Below are positions 1 through 10,665 of a stretch of 64,000 nt of DNA, one piece after another (position 1 is the first letter of the stretch; every line of letters begins with the position of its first letter). The position numbers and the translations under genes are program-made. Under the pieces are notes generated by a model. That model was not told the origin of the DNA and did no database searches. It was given only the letters and a program-made list of their open reading frames with translations. Source of the DNA: Antilocapra americana (Eukaryota; Chordata; Mammalia; Artiodactyla; Antilocapridae); contig ML661885.1 of assembly GCA_007570785.1 (NCBI GenBank), forward strand, positions 30,945,232 to 31,009,231. Reading direction: 5' to 3'.

Positions 1-352
1 TGGGGAAGATTGATCAGAGTTCCTTGGACTGCAGGAAGATCCAACCAGTCCATTCTAATGGAAATCAGTCCTGAATATTAATTGGAAGGACTAATGTTGA
101 AGCCGAAACTTCAATACTTTGGCCACCTGATGCAAAGAACTGACTCACTGGAAAAGACTTTGATGCTGGGAAAGATTGAAGGTGGGAGGTGAAGGGGATG
201 ATAGAGGATGAGATGGTTGGATGCCATCACCGACTCTATGGACATGAATTTGAGTAAGCTCTGGGAGTTGGTAATAGACAGCGAAGCCTGGCATGCTGTA
301 GTCAATGGGGTCACAGTGTCTAAGACAACTGTGCGACTGAACTGAACTGAAC
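1..352 (+). mobile_element. Bov-B LINE, 3' end fragment
   Basis: This is the 3' end of a Bov-B (RTE-clade) retrotransposon in sense orientation, cut by the window edge. It carries the end of the RT reading frame (the stretch reading roughly LRVPWTARRSNQ) and the family's usual terminus, short ACTGA repeats at 336-352. It is too short and diverged to be active. Confidence 0.9.
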
Positions 353-779
353 CTTTGAACCTATAATATTATGACATTATAATGACATAATTTAAAATTA
401 ACATATAAAATAATCATGCACAATTCTCACCAGGGTGCCCTTATCAACTACTAACTTTATGCTCTAGATGATATTCATTTTGTTTAGCGTTTCAAACTAA
501 ATATAAAAATGCTAATATTGGTAAAATATAGAAACCTAACAATAGCAACACAAATTGATAACAATATTTTACCATTTTGCAAGATAATAATGGGTTAATA
601 ATTACTAGTATGATTGTGATTTTAATGAAGCATGGTCATATTCAAATAATTCTCATAGATATTCTATGGAATAGATATAATTTATCATTCCATCTTATCT
701 ATTAGGATACTGAGATAAATTAAAAGATTTGCTTAAGGTCACAAAGTTAGAAAGTGGTAGAATATGGACTATATTGGAT
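353..779. other. unassigned AT-rich sequence
   Basis: No recognised repeat, gene or RNA. It ends in the target site of the L1 insertion that follows. Confidence 0.5.
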
Positions 780-1133
780 CAGAGAGTTCACTTTCTTTTT
801 TTTTCCCTTTTTATTTATTTATTTATTTATTTATTTTTCTTTACATTATCATGTTGGTTTTGCCATACATTGACATGAATCTGCCACGGGTATGCATATG
901 TTCCCCTTTCAGAACCCCCCTCCCACCTCCCTGCAACTTTCTTTGGATTAGTGTTAGCATGATATACCCTTAGCCATCTATTTTAATGTATCTTGTCCTT
1001 AAAGTAAATTCCTTTTAAATAATATACAGTTGGATCTGAAATATTTTATCTATTCTGACAATTTCCATCTTTTAATTGGAATATTTAGATCATTTGCATT
1101 TTATATGATTGTAGATACAGAGAGTTCACTTTC
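780..1133 (-). mobile_element. L1 insertion with internal deletion, flanked by a 16-bp TSD
   Basis: An exact 16-bp direct repeat (cagagagttcactttc) at 780-795 and 1118-1133 brackets 322 bp. The left part (796 to about 941) is the antisense 3' end of a ruminant L1: T-rich tail with ATTT repeats, then the typical 3'-UTR sequence. The right part (about 942-1117) resembles the antisense endonuclease region of L1 ORF2, which normally lies kilobases upstream of the 3' end. One TSD around both parts suggests one insertion of an internally deleted, spliced or template-switched L1 RNA. Confidence 0.7.
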
Positions 1134-1202
1134 AAAGTGTTTATATAGCCAATATCGGTAAGGGAACAGGTCAACAAAAGAAAAATAAAGTATATAAGAT
1201 AA

Positions 1203-1418
1203 GGGCTTCCCAGATAGCTCAGTGGGTAAAGAATGCACCTGCAATGTATGAGCCGTGGGTTAGATCCCTGGGTCAGGAAGACCCCTCAGAGGAGAACATG
1301 GCAAACCACTCTTGCTTGGAGAATTCCATGGACAGAGGAGCATAGTGGGCTACAGTCCATAGGGTCGCCAAGAGTTGGACATGACTGAAGTGAATGAGCA
1401 TATGAGTATGAGCACACA
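1203..1418 (+). mobile_element. Bov-tA SINE
   Basis: tRNA-derived ruminant SINE in sense orientation. It opens with the GGCTTCCCAGATAGCTCAG-type head and ends with the GTTGGACATGACTGAA-type tail. Moderately diverged; no clear target-site duplication was found. Confidence 0.9.
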
Positions 1419-2953
1419 TTCACGTAAGAAATTCACAGAATGAATATACATGCTATTAGTGCATATATATACATGTATAAACCAAGCTACTTAATAGTCA
1501 AAATACTTAAATTAAACAGTTTTAAAATTTCACTTTAAAATCTATTAAGTTGAATCATCCAACAATGTAACAAAAATACGCATTTCTGATTGAATAGCTA
1601 TAGGACTAAATATTTAAGATTGTTGGTGGAAAATATATCATTTCAATGTCATTGGGAAAGTAATTTCACATAATCAAAACTTGAACGTTCAAATTCAATT
1701 TGAAATAGCAATTAGCCCTCTAGGAACAGATCTAAGGAAATAATCAGAGATTCAGGTAAACTTCAAGTACAAAGATGCTCAACACAACATTATTATCTTT
1801 TTTCTTCTGTTTAACATTTGAAAATGTAGAAAGTTAGTGTTCATTACTTTTATACTCAGAAAAGATAGATTATTTCTTAATCCACTCTTATGTTCTAAAC
1901 CTTTTCGTTATGTAATTTATATTTGGTACATCTATGATTTGCAGAAATAAATGAAATATGGATCCTTAATAATGTTAGACAAAACAGTTTAGACAGATAC
2001 TCTCCTAGCTATGCCAACAGTACTGACTCTCTGAAGAAGTTACTTTAAAGAAGTTCACATAAGAAAGCTTGAGAACTGCTGGTAATCATATTAAAAATAG
2101 ATCCACAATAATATTTGATAGAAAATATTATAAACTATGATTTTTTTTTCATTATTGAAATTCTTCTCAGTTAATATTTTTATTTGAAAGCTATAGGAAT
2201 TGTGACATCTTATCTCAATTCAAGAACACAACTACTAAAGAAGTGCCAAGAGGAGTACATCGTCTTTCTTTTTTATTAGATTTATATCACTTTACTAATA
2301 TTAGTTCTTAAAAGCAGTTATCGGGATCAAACCTTCTCTGAGTCTCCAGTGTTGGGCATCATATCTAAGTTTGATTTCAGCTGGTCTTTAAATTATAATC
2401 CTAAGAACCTTAGCTCTATCTGGCAGTGCTTCAAATACAAATGAAGATTATACATTTCCTAAGTTAAAAGATATTCCAGTAAGTTTACAACTAATAAATT
2501 TAACTAGCATGAAGGTAAAATACTGAAGGAAAATTTGAAAGCAAAGCAACACCAAACCAGAAATAATGGAAAATTCTACTCCTTAAGTTGGTTGCCAACT
2601 GTTGTTCAGTTTAAGTCTCCTTAATTATAATTTTTTTAGCTCACCAAATATGACATCCATGAAACCACTTGAGTCACTCATGATTGCCTTTTTTTCTAAA
2701 TGCTTTTCTACTGAGAAATTTATTATGCTGATCATGTTAAAAATAACATTTACAACAAGACCATTTAAATGTATATTGTACACCTATAGTCATAAAATAG
2801 TCATTTTCATCACCGTTTTACAAAAAGCATCAAAAGACTTAGTGACATGCTTAACGTAACAGAACTGAAAACTAACCTCAAGTTTGTGTCTATACCTGTG
2901 CCCGAGAAAACTAATTCACCAATAATTTTATGGAAAATTATCACTCTATTTCA
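1419..2953. other. unassigned AT-rich sequence
   Basis: About 1.5 kb with no recognised repeat, no long open frame and no RNA gene. It may hold eroded ancient repeats that cannot be identified by eye. Confidence 0.5.
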
Positions 2954-3179
2954 CTCCTTTGATGACTTGAAAGAAAGGGAAAGTGAAAGTCGCTCAGTCC
3001 GAATCTTTGCGACCCTGTCAACTATACAGTCCACGGAATTCTCCAGGCCAGAATACTGGAGTGGGTAGTCTTTCCCTTCTCCAGGGGATCTTCCCAACCC
3101 AGGGATCGAACTCAGGTCTCCAACATTGCAGGCAGATTCTTTATCAGCTAAGCCACAAGTGAAGCTCCTTTGATGACTT
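2954..3179 (-). mobile_element. Bov-tA SINE with exact 15-bp TSD
   Basis: Antisense Bov-tA at 2969-3164 between two identical copies of ctcctttgatgactt (2954-2968 and 3165-3179). The B-box-like part of the tRNA-derived head (reverse complement of GTTCGATCCC) lies near 3100-3110. The exact TSD supports a fairly recent insertion. Confidence 0.93.
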
Positions 3180-3484
3180 AATTGTTTCTAAATGTAATGG
3201 AATATTTTTGCTATACATCTTGTATGTTAAAGTCGGTTTTCTTCAGTTTTGAATTCAAAAAACTGAAGAAGAAAATAAAATTATAGATTTCTCACTACCT
3301 AATTTTAAGGCTAACTATAGCCACTGAATAACAGCACAGAAATGAAAACAGAGTAGACACACAAATCAATGGATTGGTATATAAAGAGTATAATAAAAAG
3401 CCCAGAAATAGACATACACAAATATACATAACTCTTTAAAAAGGCAAAAAGGTAATTCAATGGAAAAATAACAGTCTATTCAAA

Positions 3485-3934
3485 ATATAGTCCCAAAATA
3501 CGGAACTGGAGCCTATTATCCACAGTGAAGTAAGCCAGAAGGAAAAACAATAATACAGTATACTAATACATATATATGGAATTTAGAAAGATGGTAATGA
3601 GAACCCTGCATGTGAGACAGCAAAAGGAATGCAGATGTAGAGAATGGACTCATGGACTCTGTGTAAGAGGGCAGGGGTAGGATGATATGGGAGAATGGCA
3701 TTGAAACATGTTAATTATCATATGTGAAATCAATCGCCAGCCCAGGTTTGATACTCGGGGCTGGTGCACCAAGATGTCCCAGGGGTAGGGAATCGGGAGG
3801 GAGGAGGGAGGGGGGTTCTGGGAGGGGGAGCATATGTAAACCCATGGCGGTTTCATGTCATTGTATGGCAAAACCAACACAATAAAGTAAAGAAAATTTA
3901 AAAACAAAACAAAACAACATATAGTCCCAAAATA
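3485..3934 (+). mobile_element. 5'-truncated ruminant L1 with 16-bp TSD
   Basis: The last about 400 bp of a ruminant L1 (end of ORF2, 3' UTR and an A-rich AAAAC-repeat tail) lie at 3501-3918. The flanks are identical 16-bp copies of atatagtcccaaaata (3485-3500, 3919-3934). Removing the element and one TSD copy restores the continuity of the older L1 around it. This is a classic target-primed, 5'-truncated insertion. Confidence 0.92.
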
Positions 3935-4710
3935 ATTGGGTACCCATATGCAAAATTGTAGGTTTTACCACTTACAGAAAAATTAACTCAAACTGCAACA
4001 TGGGTATATAAATGCAAAATGTCTAGAAAAAACCATAAGACACTATCTATATACTTTGGGCATAGTGAATAATTTTAATTAAAAAATTTAACAATAAGTT
4101 TGAATTCATTAAAATTTAATATTTTCTATATGAGAAACACCAAGATAATGAAAAAACAAGTCATAAACTTGGAAAAAATATTTGCAAAATATATATTTGA
4201 TAAGCAACTTGCATCTGAAATATGCAAAGAGCTCATGAAATTCACTTATAAGAGAACAAACAAACCAACTTCAAAATGGGCTAACATCTGACCAGACACT
4301 CCATCAAAGAACTTTGTATATATGGCAAATATATTCAGGAAAATATGCTCAACACCAGTTGCTATTAGGGAAATGAAAAATGAAATTAAAATGAGATACC
4401 AATACAAAATTATTACAAAGACAAAAATCTAACAAACTGGCAATACTAATTATGGTTAGGGTGAAGAGCAACATTTCTGGTATAGCCACTTTGGAAGACA
4501 GTTTGGCAAGTTTCTTCCATAGTTAAATGCAATCTTACCAAATGATCCAACAATTGTTCTCTTAGAAATTTGGCCAATTTTTGAATCCATATGTCCACAC
4601 AAAAACCTGAACATAAACATTTATGGTAGTTTTATTCATAATTACCAAAACTGGAAACAAGCAAGATGCCCTTCAAGTGAATGTATTTATATAAATTGTT
4701 ACATCTATAC

Positions 4711-4943
4711 CATCCATACAGGGCTTCTCTGGTGGCTCAGACTGTAAAGAATCTGCCTGCAAAGCAGGATTCCCAGGTTTGATACCTGACTCTGGAAGAT
4801 CCTCTGGGGAAGGGAACGGCAACCCACTCTAACATTCTTGCTGGAGAATTCCATGGACAGAGGAGCCTGGTAGGCTGTAATTCATGGGGTTGCAAAGAGT
4901 CGGACATGTCTGAGTGACTTTCACTTTATTTCCACATCCATAC
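4711..4943 (+). mobile_element. Bov-tA SINE inside the old L1
   Basis: Full-length sense Bov-tA at about 4720-4934, flanked by a 9-bp repeat catccatac (4711-4719, 4935-4943). The L1 sequence resumes afterwards (a passage equivalent to the L1 ATGGGGTACTAC segment), so the SINE is younger than the L1. Confidence 0.9.
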
Positions 4944-4985
4944 GATGGGGTACTACATTAGGCAACAATCTCAATCCTCACTCAA

Positions 4986-5368
4986 GAGGTGAGGGGAAGG
5001 TGATGAGCTAAGTAACATTGGATATGAGTGCCATGTGAAAGTATAAAGGCAAGAAAAACTGTCATAAGCACTATACTCTAGTCGATAAATTTATTTCTTA
5101 TGGGGGTATGAGCTAACAGTTCGGGAATTATACATGTGTACTGGAAGTGAACATTTAAGGAAATGGATGGAACATAATGGAAGTAAGGTTCCTCACATTA
5201 GCAAAGTGAGATTATAGATAAGCAAAGGGAGAAGGCTAGATTGATCTGCATGGTAATGTGTCAAGGGTATGGGACACCAGTATGAACTCATGTTTAGCTG
5301 AGTAATGATACAATGGTTAGAATAGGAAAGTTTATAGATACATATCTAAATATCAGTTAGTATATATA
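4986..5368. other. unassigned sequence
   Basis: No confident assignment. It might be the 3' UTR of the preceding old L1 or another eroded repeat. Confidence 0.4.
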
Positions 5369-6226
5369 GTACATCATGCAAAATGCTGGGCTGGATGAAG
5401 CACAAGCTGGAATCAAGATTGCCAGGAGAAATATCAATTACCTCAGATATGCACAGGACACCACCTTTATGGCAGAAAGCAAAGAGAAACTAAAGAAACT
5501 CTTGATGAAAGTGAAAGAGGAGAGTGAAAAAGCTGGCTTAAAACTTAACATTCCAAAAAAAAAAAAAAAAGATCACAGCATCTGGTCCCATCACTTCATG
5601 ATTAATAGATGAGGAAACAATGGAAACAGTAAAGACTTTATTTTCTTGGGCTGGAAAATCACTGCAGATGGTGACTGCAGCCATGAAATCAAAAGATGCT
5701 TCTCCTTGGAAGAAAAGCTATGACAAACCTAGACAGCATATTAAAAAGCAGACATTACTTAGCTGATAAAGGTCCTTATAGTCAAAGCTATGGTATTCCC
5801 AGTAGTCATGTATGGATGTGAGAGTTGGACCTTAAAGAAGGCTGAGAGCCAAAGAATTGATGCTTTTGAACTGTGGTGTTGGAGAAGACTCCTGAAAGTC
5901 CCTTGGACTGCAAGGAGATCAAACCAGTCAATCCTAAAGAAAATCAATCCTGAATATTCATTGGAAGGACTGATGCTGAAGTTCCAATACTTGGCCACCT
6001 GATGCAAAGAACTGACTCATTAGAAAAGACCCTGATGCTGGGAAAGATTGAAGGAAGAAGGAAAGGGGTGCAACAGAGGATGAGATGGTTTCATGGCATC
6101 ACCGACTCAATGGACATGAATTTCAGGAAGCTCCAGGAGTTGGTGATGGACAGGGAAGCCTAGCATGCTACAGTCCATGGGGTCACAGAGAGTAAGACCT
6201 GACTGAGTGACTGATCTGAACTGAAT
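5369..6226 (+). mobile_element. Bov-B LINE, C-terminal RT part and 3' end
   Basis: Sense Bov-B from just upstream of the RT catalytic motif to the 3' terminus. Residues reading GLDEAQAGIKIARRNINYLRYAQDTT are seen around 5385-5465 in two adjoining stretches; the family's YADD catalytic box is altered to YAQD. An A-run near 5554-5570 and later frame breaks split the frame. A dead 5'-truncated copy. Confidence 0.92.
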
Positions 6227-6929
6227 TGATGTCTTTGCTATTTCAGTTAAGATGGCCTAGGAACAATTACACCCCTAGGCAAAAAGCACACCTAGTGCTC
6301 AGATCTAGGTTTTTTTTTAATATCAAAGCAACCAAGAGAAAAAGGTTGATCTTAAGACCAAGACAGGAAGTACATAGCATGAGCTTGGTAGTGTAATACA
6401 TATTGAATTCATTAAAAGAGTTTAGTTTTCAGAAAAATGCATGGCAAATTCATGAAAAGGGTCCAATGACTACAGGCAGAAGTTTAGAATAACTAGGATA
6501 AGGAGAAAATCTTTATCAAGTATATAGCCACAAAAAAAATTAACCAAGCAAAAATCATTAAGAAAAAACAAACAAACAAAAAAATCAAAAACACCTCAAA
6601 CAAAACATACTGATCCTTCAAAGAATTCAGGCTCAAAATGTATCCAGAATTTTTCTATATACTAAAAGATTCTGGAATACAAGAGAGAAGTGTACCTTTA
6701 CAGTTTTAGGAGAAATACATTTTGACCCAAATTATTTTAAAACCAACAATCTAGGATTCTATGGTGGCATGTTGCTTTCGTTTCTAAAACCATCAAATGT
6801 TTCAATTCTCTTTCCTGTCAGTAGGAGGCATATATGGTTTCTTACTGGTCAGGTCCACCTTTCCCCAACATTTCTTTCCTCGCTTTTAGAGTGACATATA
6901 TTAAAGCTTATAGAAAAATAGTTTGGAGG
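6227..6929. other. unassigned sequence with an A-rich stretch
   Basis: No recognised repeat or gene. An A-rich CAAACAAA-type stretch lies near 6560-6600 and could be the tail of an eroded retroelement. Confidence 0.45.
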
Positions 6930-7461
6930 TGTAGGAGACAGGAAGAATAAAAGAAAAGCAGGCCTCAGCAAAGGCTGCAAAAGAAATTTATAATTATTGA
7001 TAAACTGGATGCTATAAGGCATGAGACTCTTGGAACAAGTCCAGAGAGAATAGTTCATAGTCTTGAAAACAAGATATGATCCTGGGGTCGGAAAACCAAC
7101 CCCAGACTGTTTCCCAATGGCATCTCAGATGTTTTATGTATCTGGTGGAAAATCTATAGATAAGAATATTAGTCTTAGTTACTGATTTGTAGTTGATCAG
7201 TTTTTCCTAATTGCTCAACAGTTAATGATCATTTTGTTCTTTGGCCCTGAAGGCCAAATGAGTTGTAGTTTAACTCCCCGCATATTCTTTCATTCATGGC
7301 TGAAAGTATAATAAAGCTGGCCTGGACTCAGTTTGGTACCTTCACCGTGGAGTGGTGTTGGTCCCCTGAGCCTCGCTTTTCTCTCAATTCTTGTTTCTCG
7401 TTTCTCATTCTTTTGCTATATCACGCTTTCGGAAACCCTGCCTGTCGAGCTGGTCTCGACA
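6930..7461 (+). mobile_element. probable solo LTR of an endogenous retrovirus
   Basis: An AATAAA-type polyadenylation signal lies near 7311, followed by a pyrimidine-rich U5-like region and an end in ...TCGACA at 7461. A 9-bp-arm hairpin (cctgtcgag / ctcgacagg, 7441-7463) spans the presumed 3' border. The 5' border at a TGTAGG (6930) is tentative and the flanks give no clean 6-bp target duplication. No internal viral genes are adjacent. Confidence 0.45.
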
Positions 7462-8568
7462 GGAAGAAATAACCTCAAAATGCCCTATTAGGTATGTATC
7501 CAATGAAGTACAATTGTCATCAGGTAATGTAATTTCTTCATTGCCATATGTTCTACATCATGAAGTTTAGTGCCAGGTGGTACTCCAGTACTTACTTATT
7601 GTTGTATTTTGTTCAAGAAATAATGTTTATCATAGCAAGATGAGCCAATGCTATGAAATGTCATGAATAATTTCTTGAAATGATGTTTATCTTGTATTTG
7701 TATAATCGATAGACTTAATTACTCTAAAGTTAAAACAATTGCTTAGTGAGATAAGTAATCACAATATCAACCGTGCTATCTCTGTTAGTGTATAAGACAA
7801 CCCCTTCCTGCAAAGAGGCTCTCAGATATGATAAATTGATAATTTAAATATAATATATGAAGTAGCATGTTACAAATAGGCTCATATTTTTATGAAGCCA
7901 GATGAATCTCTACAGTGAAAATCTCAGAATAAAATGCATTTATATACAACACAGTGACTCTGTGTCCTATCCTCTGCAGCAAGCCCACTCAGGCATTCTT
8001 TTGTTGGCATTATGTCAGAGATTTGGGGCAATTTGTATCCTATCAAATCAAGAAGTCCTATCAATATAAATCACATTTTAGCCTATGTCTTAGGTGATAA
8101 ATGGGGCTTACACAGGTGGAAAGACACTTAAATATGCGCACATCAAAAGATATAGAAAAGACAAGTGTGTTTTCATTGAAGGACACTTCAATTTCTCTGT
8201 GCAAAGTGTAGTTTTGGTTAAGGAAACAACAGGATGTAAGGCTGGAATATAGAGAGAGCCATCTTGTGAACGGCTTTGCTTACTATAAGGGGTTTGATTG
8301 CAACTATGAAGTTATCGATGTGTTTTTATCCAAACCAAAGGAAAGAAGGAAGAAAATGTATGATTAAAGAGAGAAGAGACAATACATAAAAGACTGCAAG
8401 CAGGGAAATTTCTTCTTTTGTTAATTCTACTATCTTAGTAGTCTAAGCAAGATATTGAAGGACTAAAATGTCAGTGCCAATAAGCAAGAAATCAGGGTAG
8501 TAAGAAATTACTTGGAAATATGATTAAATATAATACAAACAATTGAAGCTGGATTAAATAGTGACTAG
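7462..8568. other. unassigned AT-rich sequence
   Basis: About 1.1 kb with no recognised repeat, gene or RNA. Confidence 0.5.
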
Positions 8569-8580
8569 TGTGGAGGCAAA

Positions 8581-8786
8581 GCGATTCCCATGTAATTCAG
8601 TGGTTAAGAATCCACCTGCCATTTCAGGAGATGCAGGAGACATGGGTTCAAATCCTGGGTTGGGAAGATCCCCTGGAGAAGGAAATGGCAACCCACTCTT
8701 GCCTAGAAAATTTCATGGGCAAAAGAGCCTGGTGGGCTACAATCCATAGGGTTGCAAAGAGTTGGACATGACTGAGCATGCATGCA
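8581..8786 (+). mobile_element. Bov-tA SINE
   Basis: Sense Bov-tA with a conserved middle (CCCTGGAGAAGGAAATGGC) and a GACTGAGCATGCATG tail. Flanked by an imperfect TSD, tgtggaggcaaa (8569-8580) and tgtggagataaa (from 8787). Confidence 0.92.
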
Positions 8787-8798
8787 TGTGGAGATAAA

Positions 8799-9929
8799 AA
8801 TGCCTTAAATATAATAGAGAATGCAGCAGACAAACAATTTTGTGGAACACGATAATAAAGCAGGTTTTGAAATAGGTTACAATGAATTGTAAAACATAAA
8901 ATAGGTATATGATTTCAAGCTTCAGATCCACTTATTTCAATATCTAGCATAAAGTAGTCAGTTGAAGCCAAGTCATAGGAATACCATATCTGTCAAGGGA
9001 AGGATTTCTTTTGGAAAGCAGAAAAAAATTCAGGAAGTATATTGATTTCTAAAATATTTTTGTTCCTCTATGTGTATTTCAATAAAGATTTACTAAGAAA
9101 AATAAAATGATATGTTAACCACTAAGTAACTGTTCCACTTTCATCATGACAATTTCAAAAGAAAAGCTTTCTGTTTGCCCATGCATCTGTTTGCCAAAAG
9201 AGGTACAATGAGATATTGTTAATTTCTATCAGTTACTACCCAAAGTATGTTTGCTCATGTCAACCTGCCTAGTTATTTGATCCCTCGCTTAACAGTTAAA
9301 ATGAGGGGGAAATGAATTAGATGACACATAATGACTCCATTAAAATCCAAAATCCAGTGTGTTTATCAAAATATTGACTTCAGTGACATTCACCTTCACA
9401 TCTGATAATGACATGAAACCTCATTCATGATATTTACTTTCCTTTCAAAGAGTGCAAATTATATTTACTTTTTTTCAACTGAAGTTTTAAGAACAGTTGT
9501 AATAATTAATATCACATTGTCTCTGGCAATTAAAGGAAAGCCCAACTTTCTTTCAGCTTTACTTAAGTAAAATTGACATGGAAAACCTAACAATATATTA
9601 TAGATATAGGATTTTATTTTTCTGATATAACAAGTAATGTGATGGTAAAAGGTACTGCTTGTGTTGGTTTCATGGTTCAATGATATTACTAAGGTACTTA
9701 ATATTTTAAATGCTTCTCACATATGTACAAGATGGTCATTGCCACTCCAGCCATCCATTCACCTTCAAAAGAGGAACCTAGATAAAAAGGGAAGGGCTGC
9801 TTCAATCACCACTGTCTCTTTCTACAAAAACGCTAAAAATTCTCTAATTGACTCCTAGCATTGGTTTCCATGTAAAGCAAGTAAAACTGAGAAAATAAGC
9901 TTTTGGCTTTCCATTTTGCCAATGAAACA
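8799..9929. other. unassigned AT-rich sequence
   Basis: No recognised repeat, gene or RNA gene. Confidence 0.5.
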
Positions 9930-10000
9930 AATTCCATGGACTTTATAGTACATAGGATCGCAGAGTCAGACATGACTGAGCAATTTTCATTTTCACTTTT
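9930..10000 (+). mobile_element. Bov-tA SINE, 3' fragment
   Basis: Only the last about 70 bp of a Bov-tA remain, from ATTCCATGGAC to GACTGAGCAATTTTCA and a short T/A tail. A 5'-truncated insertion or a deletion product. Confidence 0.8.
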
Positions 10001-10441
10001 ACATTTTACCTTGAAGAAGAAAACTAGATGAAGGAGTTGGGAAAGTTTTGAATAGCAATCTCAAAGTATCTTTACAGCAACACAAAACATGAAAACATTC
10101 TGGAAGGTTTAAATCTTGTTCTAAGTAAGTTTTGGAAATATAACTTGTATAAAAAATACATCTAATAAAATATATGATATTATATATAAATGTATACAAG
10201 TATACATGATTAAATAATTTACAAAATATATTAATAATTATTAATATCATAACATATAAATTATTAATGTCACTTTTATAGTATTCCATCATTAGTTTGT
10301 TAGAAATCAAAGACATTTATCTTTTAAACTACCATCCTCATCTTCGGCTAAATTTTACATCTCATGCATTGTTAATCTTAAATGTTAACTATACACTGTT
10401 ATTCCATGTGATGATGACACTCACAGTTAAAAAAGCATACC
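10001..10441. other. unassigned AT-rich sequence
   Basis: Very AT-rich (TATATA stretches near 10165-10260). No repeat family or gene recognised. Confidence 0.45.
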
Positions 10442-10665
10442 AGGCACAGAATCAGAAAATCCATATGTGAATTCTAGAGTTTGCACTCAAGCAGATGTAT
10501 GAAACTTATGGCACATCAACAGAACCCTCTTCACTCATTTTCCTCATTTCTTGAAATAGAATATTAGTATCTCTATTCATCTGAGAGTTTCCCTGTTAAT
10601 TAAAGGAGATAATATATGGAAACTGCATTGTGAAATGTAAGGTGCTAAACAAAATCTTGATCCTG
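10442..10665 (-). mobile_element. MIR-like ancient SINE
   Basis: Resembles the antisense order of MIR: a TTTCCTCATTTCTTG core near 10538-10555, then a TTAAAGGAGATAATATATG segment near 10599-10618 and GTGCTAAACAAA. Strongly diverged, as expected for a pre-placental repeat. Confidence 0.6.

Larger units (their letters stand above)
3269..4985 (+). mobile_element. old L1 ORF2/3' region, interrupted twice
   Basis: Degraded sense L1 sequence from the ORF2 C-terminal region: the stretches around 3300-3480, 4090-4400 (related to the L1 passage on clustered antisense primers and AAATGAAA-rich codons) and 4490-4700 follow the L1 order. It is interrupted by a younger L1 (3501-3918) and a Bov-tA (4720-4934). 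Many stops; no function expected. Both ends are approximate. Confidence 0.7.
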
